Notes under the pieces: generated by a model
What the model was told of the DNA's origin: nothing
The model's database searches: none
The model's input: the letters and a program-made list of their open reading frames with translations, nothing else
Program-made: the position numbers and the translations under genes
NCBI GenBank assembly: GCA_032622095.1
Contig: CP136066.1
Coordinates: 228,662,961-228,726,960, forward strand
Reading direction: 5' to 3'
Length of the DNA: 64,000 nt
Source of the DNA: Siphonodentalium dalli
Taxonomy: Eukaryota > Mollusca > Scaphopoda > Gadilida > Siphonodentaliidae
Part shown: one piece after another, positions 53,973-64,000 of the stretch
Numbering within the stretch: the stretch's first letter is position 1
Layout of the letters: every line of letters begins with the position of its first letter

Positions 53973-56542
53973 GGCAAAAAAAAAAAGGTTTTGGTTCTCA
54001 GGCCCCGCCGCATTGAATAAAAAGGGCCGCATTAGGCCTTTTTATTGCAATGACTGATGTTATGACCAAAAAAAAAATTAAATTTCATAAACATGTCCAT
54101 AGTAGATATGTGTTGAATATTAGTGTGCATTGAGCTCTAACATGTGTTAAAAAGTGACTTGCAGGCTTACAACATGAAGTAGATGACTACAATTAAGAAA
54201 ATGATAAGCTGACCCTCATGCTCTTCTTACAATTAGTCATTGTGATCTAACTTACACTAATTGTAACTCCATACAATTGAAAGGCACAGGATTAATTCAG
54301 GTCCACATATTAGAATGGGGAGGTATCAGTTTTTAGAAAACAATAACAATAGTGAATGTATAATGTTAGGTAATCCCAGTCATAGACTGGTAGTACAATG
54401 TCATTTTTATGTTTACCCATACCATAGTATGGTAAACATAGTGTCGTTGCCCGGATTGACCACTCGTCGTTGGTCCGTCTGTCCGTCTGTCTGTCTGTCC
54501 GTCTGTCTGTCCGTAGACACTTTACGAGTAATGCGATAACTCAATCATTTTCTATCCGATCGAAACCAAATTTTGTATATGGGTTTCTCAACCTAAAATA
54601 CAGATCGAGTTCGAATTTGGGTTTGATCCGAGATTTTGTTACAGAGTTATGGCCCTTTTTCAACTTAGAATTAACGCATTCTGCCATAACTCAAACATTT
54701 TGTATCTGATTGGAACCAAATTTGGTATGCGAGTTTCAGAGCCCAAAATACAGATCGAGTTCGAATATGGGTTTGATCTGATTTATTTTAAAGGAGTTAT
54801 GACCCTTTTTCGAAAATAAAATAAAAAAAACAAAAATCCCATGCTATAACCAAAGTATATTTTGTCCGATTGTGTTCATATTTGATATGTAGGTTTATGA
54901 TGACATGCCCCTCATCTGTATAGTTTTTGGTATTGATTGGTTGATCGGTTTAGAAAATAATTAACCCTTTACACACATGCTATCCAATGCAATAAGTTGA
55001 ACATATTTCTTCTGATCTGCCTCATATTTCTTACCTAGGTTTTTCTTAGCACGTTCTTAGTCTGTATGGTTTTTGGTATTGTTTAATTAACCCTTTTCAC
55101 TCTTATGTTTACTTAGAATTCACCCAAGCTGCTATGACTCAAAACATTTTTCATCTGATCAGCACCAAATTTGGTATATGAATTTATCACCCCTAAATAC
55201 AGATCGAGTTCGAATATGGGTTTGATCCGATATATTTTAACAGAGTTATGACCCTTTATAATTCAAATAATTACTAGTGGGAATTTTAAGAGAACATATC
55301 TGGCAGACCATGTGTTATTGAAATGAGTTAATTATCACTATGTCTATGGACATGCTATAAAGCCTGATAGTGGTACTCCTGGCTGGCAGGATTTGTTATC
55401 ATATTAATGTCAAATTGATTGATGGCTATCTGGTGGAGTGCTGTTTTCTGTGCAATATTAAGTTAACCCCTTTGCTGAAACAGGTTCATTACTAAAGTTT
55501 ATGTAAACACTATAGGACACCTATTCTAAAATATTAAATTGGAATAGTCCATTGTTACTTAATTTGTAGGGATGTTTTACACACATTCCTCAGTTCCATG
55601 ATGTGATGTCATTGCAAATGATTAACCCTCTCCACACATCATATGGTTTTGAAGCTTTTCGTTTGATCATTCTCCTATATTATGTCCAGGTTGATGGTGA
55701 TCCACTTTTGATTTGCATGGATTTGGGATTAAAATTAAACCATTCCATAGACACATATTATGCGATTGACAGATATAATATTATCCCTTTCACTTTGATC
55801 CAGGTTCAGTAAGGGTTTCAATAAATCACCAATTATATATTCATCATTAGAGGAAATGTCTTATTTTGAAATTCCCTCAGTTGCATTTGGGCTCCAGGGT
55901 AATATTAATGGTGCTGGTATTCTTGAGACTGACTTATTGTATGGGTTTCTAAATCCAATGACATGCTTTGTATAGACTATTTTGTGTTTATCAGTTCATT
56001 AGTTTGGGTAAGATTAACCCTATTCTATCCGATTTGATAACTCAAATATTTCCATTGACTATGTTTATACATGTAGTTCTTGGCATAGTTGACAAGAACA
56101 CACCCCTAACCTGCATAGTGAGGGTCATTTGGTTTATTTGCTTAAAAATATTAACATCCTCCGCCAATCCTGTTGACACAATGTGATAACTAAATATTTT
56201 TCACATGATCACTATATTAAGTGTGAATTGTTGAAACTTTAGCACTCATGAAAAGGTTGATGTAAGGATTTATAAAATTTATAAAAATAGCTAATCGCTA
56301 TCGCCAAGGTATGGGTTAAACATCTGCCGATCGTGATCGGCCTCTCGTTATGTAAGATTAAATGAGTTTATATGCATAAACGTTCCCTCTACATTTCTGG
56401 TTATTACTAAACAGAGGAAGGTATCTTTGTCCATGCTTACTATGTGCAGAAAAAAATAAAAAAATAAAAATAAAACCCTCCCTCCCTCATTGATTTGAAA
56501 AAACAATTGCCCGAGAACCAAAACTCTTTTCTTTTTTTGGCC
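53973..56542. mobile_element. Harbinger-type element, long form with internal 1.9-kb extra segment
   Basis: GGCAAAAAAAAAAAAGGTTT at the left and CTTTTTTTGGCC at the right, flanked by TTA (53970-53972, 56543-56545). Compared with the 255-bp copy at 29865, it contains an extra block from about 54409 to 56350. That block opens with a GTCTGTCTGTCCGT run and has at least three units of ATACAGATCGAGTTCGAAT with GGGTTTGATC and GAGTTATG. No transposase recognised. Confidence 0.7.
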
Positions 56543-56545
56543 TTA

Positions 56546-57083
56546 TAGTTCCTGAGATAAATAGTTTCTCCTGAACGTTGTCCCAACCGTGAGTGACTTC
56601 CGTTATGATGTTGGTGATCGTTCACATGACGGCAACCATTTACGCTGGAAATGAATCCACTGCCATATTTTGTCTTGAGGCGGAGTATCCACTCATTCTT
56701 TCTAATAAATAATAGGCCCTTTCCACCATTTACCCGCTCGACCACACGCACACAGATAAATAATAGGCCCTTTCCACCATTGACCCGCTCGACCACACGC
56801 ACACAAATGTCTTGGATAGAATGACCAAGCGTGTTGAAGTGTTCAAAACTCAGTTTATCTGAATGTGGTTTGTCTCTGAGATGCTCCATTGTTCTCTCCC
56901 ACGTATATGTTTAGTAACTATTTAGTGAAAGATTATTATTTCTGTCAATAACCTACTGGGGTAGACTAATTATAATAACCTGCACTTTATTTTTGGAATG
57001 CATGTTTATTTAGAACTCAAGATTACTGTTGTTAGACAATCCAGGTCTGGAAATAACTCAAATTTTGGTACATGTCAAAAAGA
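56546..57083. other. Unassigned intron sequence with a 43-bp duplication
   Basis: ATAATAGGCCCTTTCCACCA with ACCCGCTCGACCACACGCAC occurs twice in tandem at about 56706-56804. The minus-strand open frame across it has no domain and is probably spurious. Confidence 0.5.
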
Positions 57084-57487
57084 CAGAGCGTATTGTGCCT
57101 GTCATTTGCAGAATGAGGTCCCCAGAGGGTGAATTTAGTGATGCCATCCTACACACTGTGCACAGTGGGCTAGCATCACTAAATTCATCCTCTGGGGACC
57201 TCATTCTGCATGGCCGCATCTGCTATGGGAGACATAGACTCAGATTGAAGTTCCCAAATGGTGAATATTGTGATGTACCCTAGAGTATGCAATGTGTCGT
57301 CTGCCAATTTGGGGATATAGAGAAACTAAATAAAAAAGAAAATCTATGTGAAGAAGTTTCTATAGAAATTTGATAATAAAGAAACTATCAAGAGAAGATG
57401 AGGCTTAAGCAGAATGAGGTCCCCAGAGGGTGAATTTAGTGATGATAGCCAGCTATGATTGATAGCATCACTAAATTAACCTCATTG
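57084..57487. mobile_element. hAT-type MITE, diverged full-length copy
   Basis: Two GCAGAATGAGGTCCCCAGAG palindromes (57108-57212, 57409-57485) are joined by a ~190-bp middle as in the 32.3-kb copy. The outer ends are decayed. Confidence 0.7.
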
Positions 57488-57736
57488 GGCGTTTTTTGAA
57501 AGTGCTGACCTTTTGGCAGTATTGTTGCTGAATTGTTTTCATTTTTTAATTCACAAGCGACACACATAAGTAAGTAACATAGAATAAGTTTTAAAAGATA
57601 CATTTACAACTTAAAATTCACAAATTTATTATCTTAACCCATAATGAGCCCCACATAGCAGACGACACTCAGCAGTACATTCTTCTGTTTATTTGGGGTC
57701 CCTATGGGATACAATTTACAAATTTATTATCTTATA

Positions 57737-57917
57737 GGTACTCAATCCGATCAGACGCTCTTAAATTACTATTTCTTTGGCTTCGGGGGTAAACAATATT
57801 TGATTCGAGTCGAGGAACCCACCTGTCAAAGGTGGGTTCCTCGACTCGAAATATAATATTTTTTACCCCGAAGCCAAAGAAATAGTAATTTAGGAGCGTC
57901 TAATCGGATTGAGTACC
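57737..57917. mobile_element. 181-bp near-perfect palindrome
   Basis: GGTACTCAATCCGAT and its inverse form the ends. The arms run through TTACTATTTCTTTGGCTTCG and GAGTCGAGGAACCCACCT to a 6-bp loop with only a few mismatches. A related but diverged element lies at 20466-20934. Confidence 0.8.
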
Positions 57918-58660
57918 TTTAAAACACAGAATCAACAAAAAATAGCAGGTTTTTTACCAGTTCACTGACCGACTGGACACTTATCAAGCTTTTTGGTTGT
58001 TCACTGACCACAACCGGACACTTATTGGGCAATTCGTGCTTACCTTGGACTTTTATGTGGCCAACTTTAAGAAATTGGATTGTTAGGTAGCTATTTTCCA
58101 TTATGTGCCTAGGCACGTAACAGCGTTGAGATGAACTCTCAAAAATTACTATTTGGCTCAATCATCATATATTTAATTTTGTAGTTACATGTACTCAAAA
58201 GTTGGAAATAAAATGTCCATAGATTTAGACATCCATGACCTGTCAATAGGAGGTGTTCGGACTGTTATGTGGCTAGTCACCCAATCACGGACCTGTCAGT
58301 TTCTCCTATACGACTGTCCTAGTTGCTGTTTACAAGTTTTTGAGTTTCAATCAGTTACTTCTGCTATAATTTCTACATTTTCTGATTCCATAATATGACA
58401 TTTTTTCACTAAACTACTTGATAGCCACATAAATTTTGTAGACACATATATATTTTAGCCACGTAACTCATTAGCCACATATCTCCCCAAATGTTGGTAC
58501 GTCTGGCTGTTCACTGACCATGACCGGATGCTTATTGGGCTTTTCGGCTGTTCACTGACCGTGACCTGATGCTTATTTCCAGACTTGTAGATCTTACTGG
58601 ATTTACGATAATTCTGTTAGAAACTAGAATAGATTTTAGTGTAGTTATATTCCTTTGCAG
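57918..58660. other. Intron sequence with repeated TTCACTGACC words
   Basis: GTTCACTGACC followed by GGACACTTATTGGGC-like words occurs at least four times (57960-58040, 58508-58575). No exon recognised before the Kunitz exon at 58661. Confidence 0.45.
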
Positions 58661-59017
58661 ACGTACCTGTTTGTAGCATGCGATTGGACCCTGGTCCATG
58701 CAATGGAAAAACAAAGCGATGGTACTCCAACCCAGAGATCGGACTCTGTCAGGAGTTTGACTACAGCGGATGTGAGGGTAACGGTAATAATTTCGCGACA
58801 TTGGAGGAGTGTTACAATGAGTGCGGCATTCCAGTTTGTAAGCAGCCGGTGATAGTTGGACGGTGTCGAGCCAGGATTCCGCGCTACAATTTCGACGAGG
58901 CCTCTGGGCAATGCCAGCTTTTCCACTACGGTGGATGCGGCGGGAATCATAATAATTTTGAATCGCAGGACGCCTGCTACCGAGCATGTATCAACACTGA
59001 TGGAACGGAAGAAACCG
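58661..59017 (+). CDS. Papilin-like gene, double Kunitz exon (domains 5 and 6)
   Basis: A 357-bp exon between TTCCTTTGCAG and GTAATT, phase 1-1. It encodes two full Kunitz domains with no intron between them. Domain 5 runs VCSMRLDPGPCNGK to YNEC, with asparagine at P1; domain 6 runs VCKQPVIVGRCRAR to YRAC, with arginine at P1. Both have exact C-x8-C-x15-C-x7-C-x12-C-x3-C spacing and are linked by only GIPV. The exon ends in an acidic tail (INTDGTEET). All other Kunitz domains in the window have separate exons, so an intron was lost here or the pair arose as an in-exon duplication. The ATG at 58678 is internal. Confidence 0.95.
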
Positions 59018-59205
59018 GTAATTTATGGGAAAAAGCTTTCACTAACACCTCACATGTTTCTTTAATTACACCTTTATGCTGTTCTGAGTAATATCACGTT
59101 TGTTTGTGTTCGGGGTATATAATAAATATAGAACCACACTTGTGTTGGTTTGGTTAGCCGGTAATACATAACACAAATTGAATATCATAATTATATTCTA
59201 ATTAA

Positions 59206-59408
59206 CCCTTTGAGTGCCAGGTCGATTTTTGTATCAACCCATATACCCTGTACCAATGCATTCTCTTATATATGCGAGTCGACCATAGGTCGCCTCGCAT
59301 ATATAAGAGAATGCATTGGCTTAACAATTTTTTACAATTTTAATAATTTATTCTTATATTCTTTAACAGACTTATTTTGTAGGTTTAGGGCCTCTGGCAC
59401 TCAAAGGG
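59206..59408. mobile_element. TTAA-flanked MITE, CCCTTTGAGTGCCAG family
   Basis: CCCTTTGAGTGCCAG at the left, CTGGCACTCAAAGGG at the right, TTAA at 59202-59205 and 59409-59412. 203 bp with one GCATTCTCTTATATATGCGA hairpin and an AT-rich part. Third TTAA family in the window. Confidence 0.87.
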
Positions 59409-59412
59409 TTAA

Positions 59413-60800
59413 CATAATAATATTCATCAATATCTTTGCACTAAGCTCTTATGTCACTGTGCGTGCCAATAATACACGTGAGTCAGGCTCGATATATATC
59501 TAGAAGTCATGAACTTTTTCACTACGGAATCACTATGACTATAGCGGAATCACAATTTAATTTTATGGAAATGAGCTTTTACGAATTTCTCACATATTTA
59601 TTTTACACCATTATTTTAAATATTGCCTAATATATTGTCTCTGTAAATGCACTGATTTCAGCTTGTTTACATGTTTTGTTTACACCATTATGCTGTTTGT
59701 TATTTTAATTACAGCCTAATTCACTTCTAATTTATGAAAAATAGCTGAATTAACTTTTACATGTTATTTTACACCTAACATGTCCTTAATTAATATGAAG
59801 AAGTAGCAACAAGAATGAATCTTTGATGATGTTTTAATTATGAAGTATGGAGTACTACTAGGGCTACTTCCTGGTGTCACACCAGAAGCAACAAAGTGTA
59901 TGCCATTAGTCGTGCATCGAAAGCGACAAAAAATGTGCCATAAGTTCATAACGTCACATGTTTTGGTGCTTTTTGTGCACACCAAAACAGACATTTTGTC
60001 GTTTTTCGGCCCACCAAAAAATGTGACACAAGTGTCAAGATGTGGCACATTATGGTACACATTATGTCTGTACTGCCGCTTCTATCCCTTTCGGCACGTG
60101 GCACATTTTGTCGTTTTTCGTATTAGTATTCCATAGTGAAGCCCTTCTCAAGAAACAAAATTTTCCAAATGAGAAGAAATTGTTCTAGTCTATAACAAAA
60201 TTCTAATCAACACTGGATTTGGGAACTAACAAAATATTTGAACAATTCTGTGCATGTGCTTCTGAACCAACTATTTGGGTTAATATGGAAATGAAACCAA
60301 ATGCTTCTTATTTCAGACTGTTTATACTGAGTCTATCTTTTCGTCAAATTGGCAATACATTTAATTGCTTTTGGTTAAATGAGGGATGCTTTCAAGGAGC
60401 TTGTTCAATACTTTAATATATGTTGCTAAACTATTGCATTTTATTACTAACTGCTTTGGAATTACACAAACACAATTTAAACTTTGAGCTGTCCCAGGGT
60501 TGGGAATATACGTCAACAAGATAACGTCTTCTTCATTCGCTTTGTTTCTCTTCCTGTTGGCTATTTATATTATCAGAATAATTCTACAAATAAACAATGA
60601 ACCATTTAAATATATATTTTTCAAATTTCGATGTAATGACATTTTGTTGACGTAGATTTTCTTCTCTTCGACAGGACCCCAGAATGCCGTAACTTTTAGA
60701 TCTAGACCTGCATAACAAATAATTTAGAACATCTAGAATCTGACAGAATAGCTTTGATTAGATACACTGTATTTTGGAATAGAGTGGATAGCTTACATCA
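59413..60800. other. Unassigned intron sequence with a palindromic patch
   Basis: 59870-60125 contains several mutually inverted words (ACAAAAAATGTGCCA, TGGCACATTTTGTCG, GCACACCAAAACAGACATTT, GTTTTGGTGCTTTTTGTGC), so the overlapping open frames on both strands come from a repeat. No exon recognised in the rest. Confidence 0.5.
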
Positions 60801-60802
60801 GG

Positions 60803-61148
60803 GATGTAGCAAGAGGGCCGGATGTGTCTCCCTCGAAATTCTTAAAATAAAAATTAAAAATAATAAATTTGATTTCCCTCCTTCTTGAGTTGACATATTC
60901 TGACTTTTAAGGACATTTAATAAAGTCATTCCTTTTTCAAATTTTTGGCATTGAAATATTAAATTACCATAAAGTTTTTTTAAAGTTTACAATCTTCGCA
61001 TATTTTTATGATATTTTTTAGCTTGAATTTTTTAACTTTTTGCTATGATTATGTGTTAAAGCTACGGAATTCAGACTTTTGAAGTTTGCAGTTGCCATTG
61101 AGGGGGTGGAGGGACATTACCCACTACACCTTGTTGCTACGTCCCCGA
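60803..61148. mobile_element. Possible hAT-type element, decayed
   Basis: CAGGGATGTAGCAAGAGGG at the left and CCTTGTTGCTACGTCCCCG at the right are inverted copies. No clean 8-bp duplication was found. The interior is AT-rich. Confidence 0.55.
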
Positions 61149-61152
61149 TCCC

Positions 61153-61245
61153 CCTTCACAGTTATTTTAAATGCTTATCATTGTAGTTCTCGCCCCCTTC
61201 ACAATTATTTTAAATGCTTATCATCGTAGTTCTCGCCTTTTGTAG
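61153..61245 (+). repeat. 43-bp tandem duplication of the intron 3' end
   Basis: TTCACAGTTATTTTAAATGC then TTATCATTGTAGTTCTCGCC (61155-61197) is repeated as TTCACAATTATTTTAAATGC then TTATCATCGTAGTTCTCGCC (61198-61237). The second copy leads directly into TTTTGTAG and the Kunitz exon. The duplicate includes the probable branch-site region but no exon bases. Confidence 0.85.
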
Positions 61246-61419
61246 ATGTTTGCTTATTAGCTTCTGACCGAGGATTTTGCGATAGCGTCATTCCGAGGTG
61301 GTACTTTAACACACAATCAAGGTTTTGTGAGCAGTTTTTCTATGGTGGCTGTGGCGGTAACCATAACAACTTTGGAAACAGAGGAGACTGCGACAATGCA
61401 TGTGGTCATCATATAAATG
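61246..61419 (+). CDS. Papilin-like gene, Kunitz domain exon 7
   Basis: A 174-bp, phase 1-1 exon between TCTCGCCTTTTGTAG and GTATAT. It has no ATG in frame and is easily missed. It encodes a Kunitz domain with exact spacing: VCLLASDRGFCDSV, PRWYFNTQSRFCEQFFYGGC, GGNHNNF, then DCDNAC. P1 is aspartate (GFCDS), so classical inhibition of trypsin or chymotrypsin is unlikely. The tail GHHIN leads to a donor GTATAT that is weaker than the other donors. Confidence 0.93.
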
Positions 61420-62782
61420 GTATATCATATGTGTCTGTGCCGTCCTAGTAGAATAGCATTCTTAATGCGTGTCAGGTGTAAAGAACGGTTAATCGTATGC
61501 ATTCTTGCTTGTAATACCTTCAATTTAATGTCCATATACTAACAATGTTTTATCTCTGTTGCATACATTTTATATTAATTAAACACAAGTTTAATGTTAA
61601 TGGAACATTGCCAATTTCTAATTTTTATACACCAATATATGTAGGGTTATTGATTTTTTAATTAGTCAAAAACTCGACTTATGTTTTGGCGAGGGACAGT
61701 TGGCGGGCTTTCCGGCGGCCCTAAACCTATTTTCGGTTTGTGAATTTATTGTCATGTGAGACAGCTGCTCACAGCAAATCATATCGCCCCAACTTTCTAA
61801 TCAGATTTATTGCGTTTCTATTTATATAACTTTTATGTCCATTAGCGCAATATGCCACTTATTATTATTTTACTTTTCTTTGTGATTTGTTTTTGTTTTT
61901 TTGTTCGTTACTTCGTTTTTTTTTAATGGACAATTTTAGATGTGTCAACGTCACATGTTGCACTTCGACTTCAACAGATATATACACAGAATGACACAAA
62001 TGTGTTAATTGATATGTTGATACGACATGAGTGCCAGGACAGAAGGATAGAACGAGAGGCACAGCTTCAAGTTCTATTCTTACATTTCATTCTATATTTA
62101 TTACATGACACCCATCCTGGAATCCGCGATTTAAAAAAAACAGACTTACAATGTTTTTGTGTGGGATAACGTCACTAAATTCACCCTCTGGGGACCTCTT
62201 TCTGCAAATGTCAGACAAAATCTATCCAGGCTTGCTCTTTAACCCAATGAACCAACCAATTCTGCTAACACTTTCTCACTTATGATAATCAAGGCTCAAA
62301 ATGACAGGCACCAAATGGATGGTGTTGGTCATTTCAAAATGGTGCCTGTCAAAATTCAGACGTACTGTATGAGACAGTATTTAAATTTCCAATTGACTTA
62401 TTATTCATCAATGAGATGCACATTTTAGTGAGCGCCCAATCTCCAACCTGGAAAAACCCATGTTATTTTTGTTTTCAAAAGTTCAAAAGTTTTATGTTGT
62501 TTAATAAATACACATGCAATTCACAAACGACATAATTTTATTCACTCTGAGTTTATCTGAAACTTAAAAAAGAACTACTTTTCACTTTCAATGTCCTATT
62601 TGGCCCGTAGTGGCTCCTTAGACGTACTCAAACAGATACAGATTCTTTAAAAATTTGCATTGGACAAAATGTCCAAAAATACAGAAGTGCACTGGACATA
62701 AGCTATTTTTCGTTGGACAATGACAAAGACCGGCCACTTATTTTGAGCCTTGATGATAATTAAAACACAATAACATGCACTC
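61420..62782. other. Intron sequence with a hAT-MITE remnant
   Basis: 62163-62245 is the right end of the GCAGAATGAGGT family (TCACTAAATTCACCCTCTGG, GACAAAATCTATCCAGGCTTG). TCAAAATGACAGGCACCA and TGGTGCCTGTCAAAATTC (62294, 62340) are inverted words. No exon recognised. Confidence 0.5.
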
Positions 62783-62786
62783 TTAA

Positions 62787-63046
62787 CCCATCCACGATTG
62801 GAGCTGCCTGAAATTTTGCAAAAACACGGTTCCAATGCATTCTCTTATATATATGTGAGTCCCCTATATGGATCCTCACATATATCAGAGAATTCATTGG
62901 CCTTACAATATTTAGCTTGACCTTGTAACCCAGTGCATTCTCTTATATATGCGAACCTCCCTAGTATGGGAGACACGCATATGTAAGAGTATAGTATGGC
63001 ACAGGATCTTTACTGCTGCATCAGCACAGCTCCCATCATGAAAGGG
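62787..63046. mobile_element. TTAA-type MITE, CCCTTYCATGAC family
   Basis: TTAA at 62783-62786 and 63047-63050; left end CCCATCCACGATTGGAG, right end GCTCCCATCATGAAAGGG. Two hairpins with the AATATTTAGCTTGACC spacer. Confidence 0.83.
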
Positions 63047-63245
63047 TTAATGTTCTTGAAGCTAACTGCTTAATGATTAAACTAACCTCATCACAGTTAG
63101 GTAATGTGAAGAAATTGTATGACATTTTCTCTGTATATCATAATATGAATTGAAGTCCGAAGTCTGATTTAACCTGGTTAAAATTTATGTTCATACAATT
63201 GGTTTCTTCTTGTTGTTTACATTGTGGGTTTGTTGTTTTTTTCAG

Positions 63246-63305
63246 CCATCATTCCAACTGATTCCGAGGAAGGAGTCGAAATCTCCAACAACGGCAACAT
63301 CAAAG
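63246..63305 (+). CDS. Papilin-like gene, short linker exon (probable)
   Basis: A 60-bp segment between GTTGTTTTTTTCAG and GTAGGT, phase 1-1 like the other exons. It reads IIPTDSEEGVEISNNGNIK with the split codon before it. The strong acceptor, conserved phase and hydrophilic acidic content fit a linker between domains, but there is no domain signature, so the call depends on splice sites alone. Confidence 0.5.
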
Positions 63306-63329
63306 GTAGGTATGATTCCACTAGTGGGG

Positions 63330-63423
63330 CAGTGGGTCCCTATGGGAGACTTGCAATATAAGAGAATGCACGTGCACATGAACTTTAATGCTGCACTAGC
63401 GCTACTCCCGTCATGAAAAAGTT
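63330..63423. mobile_element. Right-end fragment of a TTAA-type MITE
   Basis: CCCTATGGGAGACTTGCAAT, AAGAGAATGCACGTGCACAT, ACTTTAATGCTGCACTAGCG and CTCCCGTCATGAAA match the right half of the CCCTTYCATGAC family. Confidence 0.7.
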
Positions 63424-63689
63424 AATGCCGACATTTAGTTTGAAATCTACTTTTATTACTGTAGATGTTCCGAATTTTGGCTTAAGTATTAAGGGTTGAT
63501 TTACTAGTTTTAGATAATTGCAATTGGTTACATGGACTGAGCTCTTCCCCAGCACTTAGCAGAAACCCTGGATTTTAATATGGGTTAGCTTATGCACAGC
63601 CAGGTTTATGCTGGCCTGAAAATTCACGAGGAATCATCACAATTTCAGTTCTGTGCTGAAAAAGTTGCTAGGAATCCAGTCACCTATTT

Positions 63690-64000
63690 CTCGCAGATAA
63701 TTATACTGGAATCAGCTTGTCCGTCTATCCATCCAGCTGTCTGTCGGGGTAGCGGTCTATCTAGCCATCCGTCCGTCCAAGGACACAATTTTGTACGAGC
63801 TTTAATTCCTACATTTTTTCATAAATTGTTTTAAAACTTGGCACAGTTATTTAGTACCATGGGAACCTGTGGACCTGCAATTATGAGATCTGTCAGACTT
63901 TTTTTTGTGGAGTTATCCCCCTTTTTTTGACTTAGAAAATTTCCAATACAGGGGTATACCTTTGTCCGAGCTTTTATTCCTACAGAATAAACACATCTAT
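63690..64000. repeat. GTCCGTCC-type dispersed repeat at the window edge
   Basis: GATAATTATACTGGAATCAG, CATCCGTCCGTCCAAGGACA, AAACTTGGCACAGTTATTTA and TATGAGATCTGTCAGACTTT align with 34120-34310. It runs to the end of the window. Confidence 0.7.

Noticed and set aside
58532-58987. Minus-strand 151-residue ORF
   Set aside because: It is the antisense shadow of the double Kunitz exon, which has exact cysteine spacing and splice sites on the plus strand.
59840-60136. Plus-strand 98-residue ORF with overlapping minus-strand ORF
   Set aside because: Both arise from mutually inverted words (CACATTTTGTCG and complements); no splice context or domain.
19411-61419. Stand-alone venom-type Kunitz peptides
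   Set aside because: The domains are phase 1-1 exons of one multi-domain gene with an immunoglobulin domain and papilin cassettes; no signal-peptide-plus-single-domain gene is visible.

Overview
This is animal nuclear DNA: AT-rich, with GT-AG introns, phase-1 symmetric domain exons and a very dense load of small inverted-repeat transposons. The domain set and the repeat style suggest a marine invertebrate, perhaps a lophotrochozoan such as a mollusc; the sequence alone does not settle the phylum. No prokaryotic features, tRNA, rRNA or CRISPR were seen.

The host content is best read as the middle of one long plus-strand gene for a secreted extracellular-matrix protein of the papilin type. Its visible exons, in order, are: Kunitz (19411-19596), a variant Kunitz (21582-21770), Kunitz (29252-29419), an immunoglobulin domain (35861-36145), three consecutive papilin cassettes on three exons (39712-39800, 43102-43147, 44372-44533), Kunitz (51984-52166), a double Kunitz (58661-59017), Kunitz (61246-61419) and a short linker exon (63246-63305). 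All splice phases are compatible from first to last. The gene continues past the right edge. Its N-terminal part is not in the window or was not recognised in the first 19 kb.

The most unusual feature is that exon edges have been duplicated again and again inside the introns. Copies of a 3' splice site plus exon start, or of an exon end plus 5' splice site, lie beside at least seven of the exons. In one case a 46-bp unit, made of 25 bp of intron end and 21 bp of exon start encoding NSPYGCC, has expanded to about 56 copies (40515-43101) directly upstream of the real exon. In another, the 3' half of a Kunitz exon is repeated six more times (21.8-22.7 kb), and the last copy is split by a 5.3-kb hAT-like element.

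The rest is mostly transposons. A 5.9-kb hAT element with an intact 846-codon transposase lies at 11322-17214. There are several families of short elements with TTAA target sites sharing a common hairpin module, TA-flanked 150-210-bp elements, hAT-type elements with 8-bp duplications, Harbinger-type elements with 3-bp duplications, a family with 6-bp duplications and GAGGGTATC ends, and a LINE remnant. A 4.8-kb fold-back element with TTAGCGTT-rich ends (44604-49419) contains a possible four-exon gene of unknown function.
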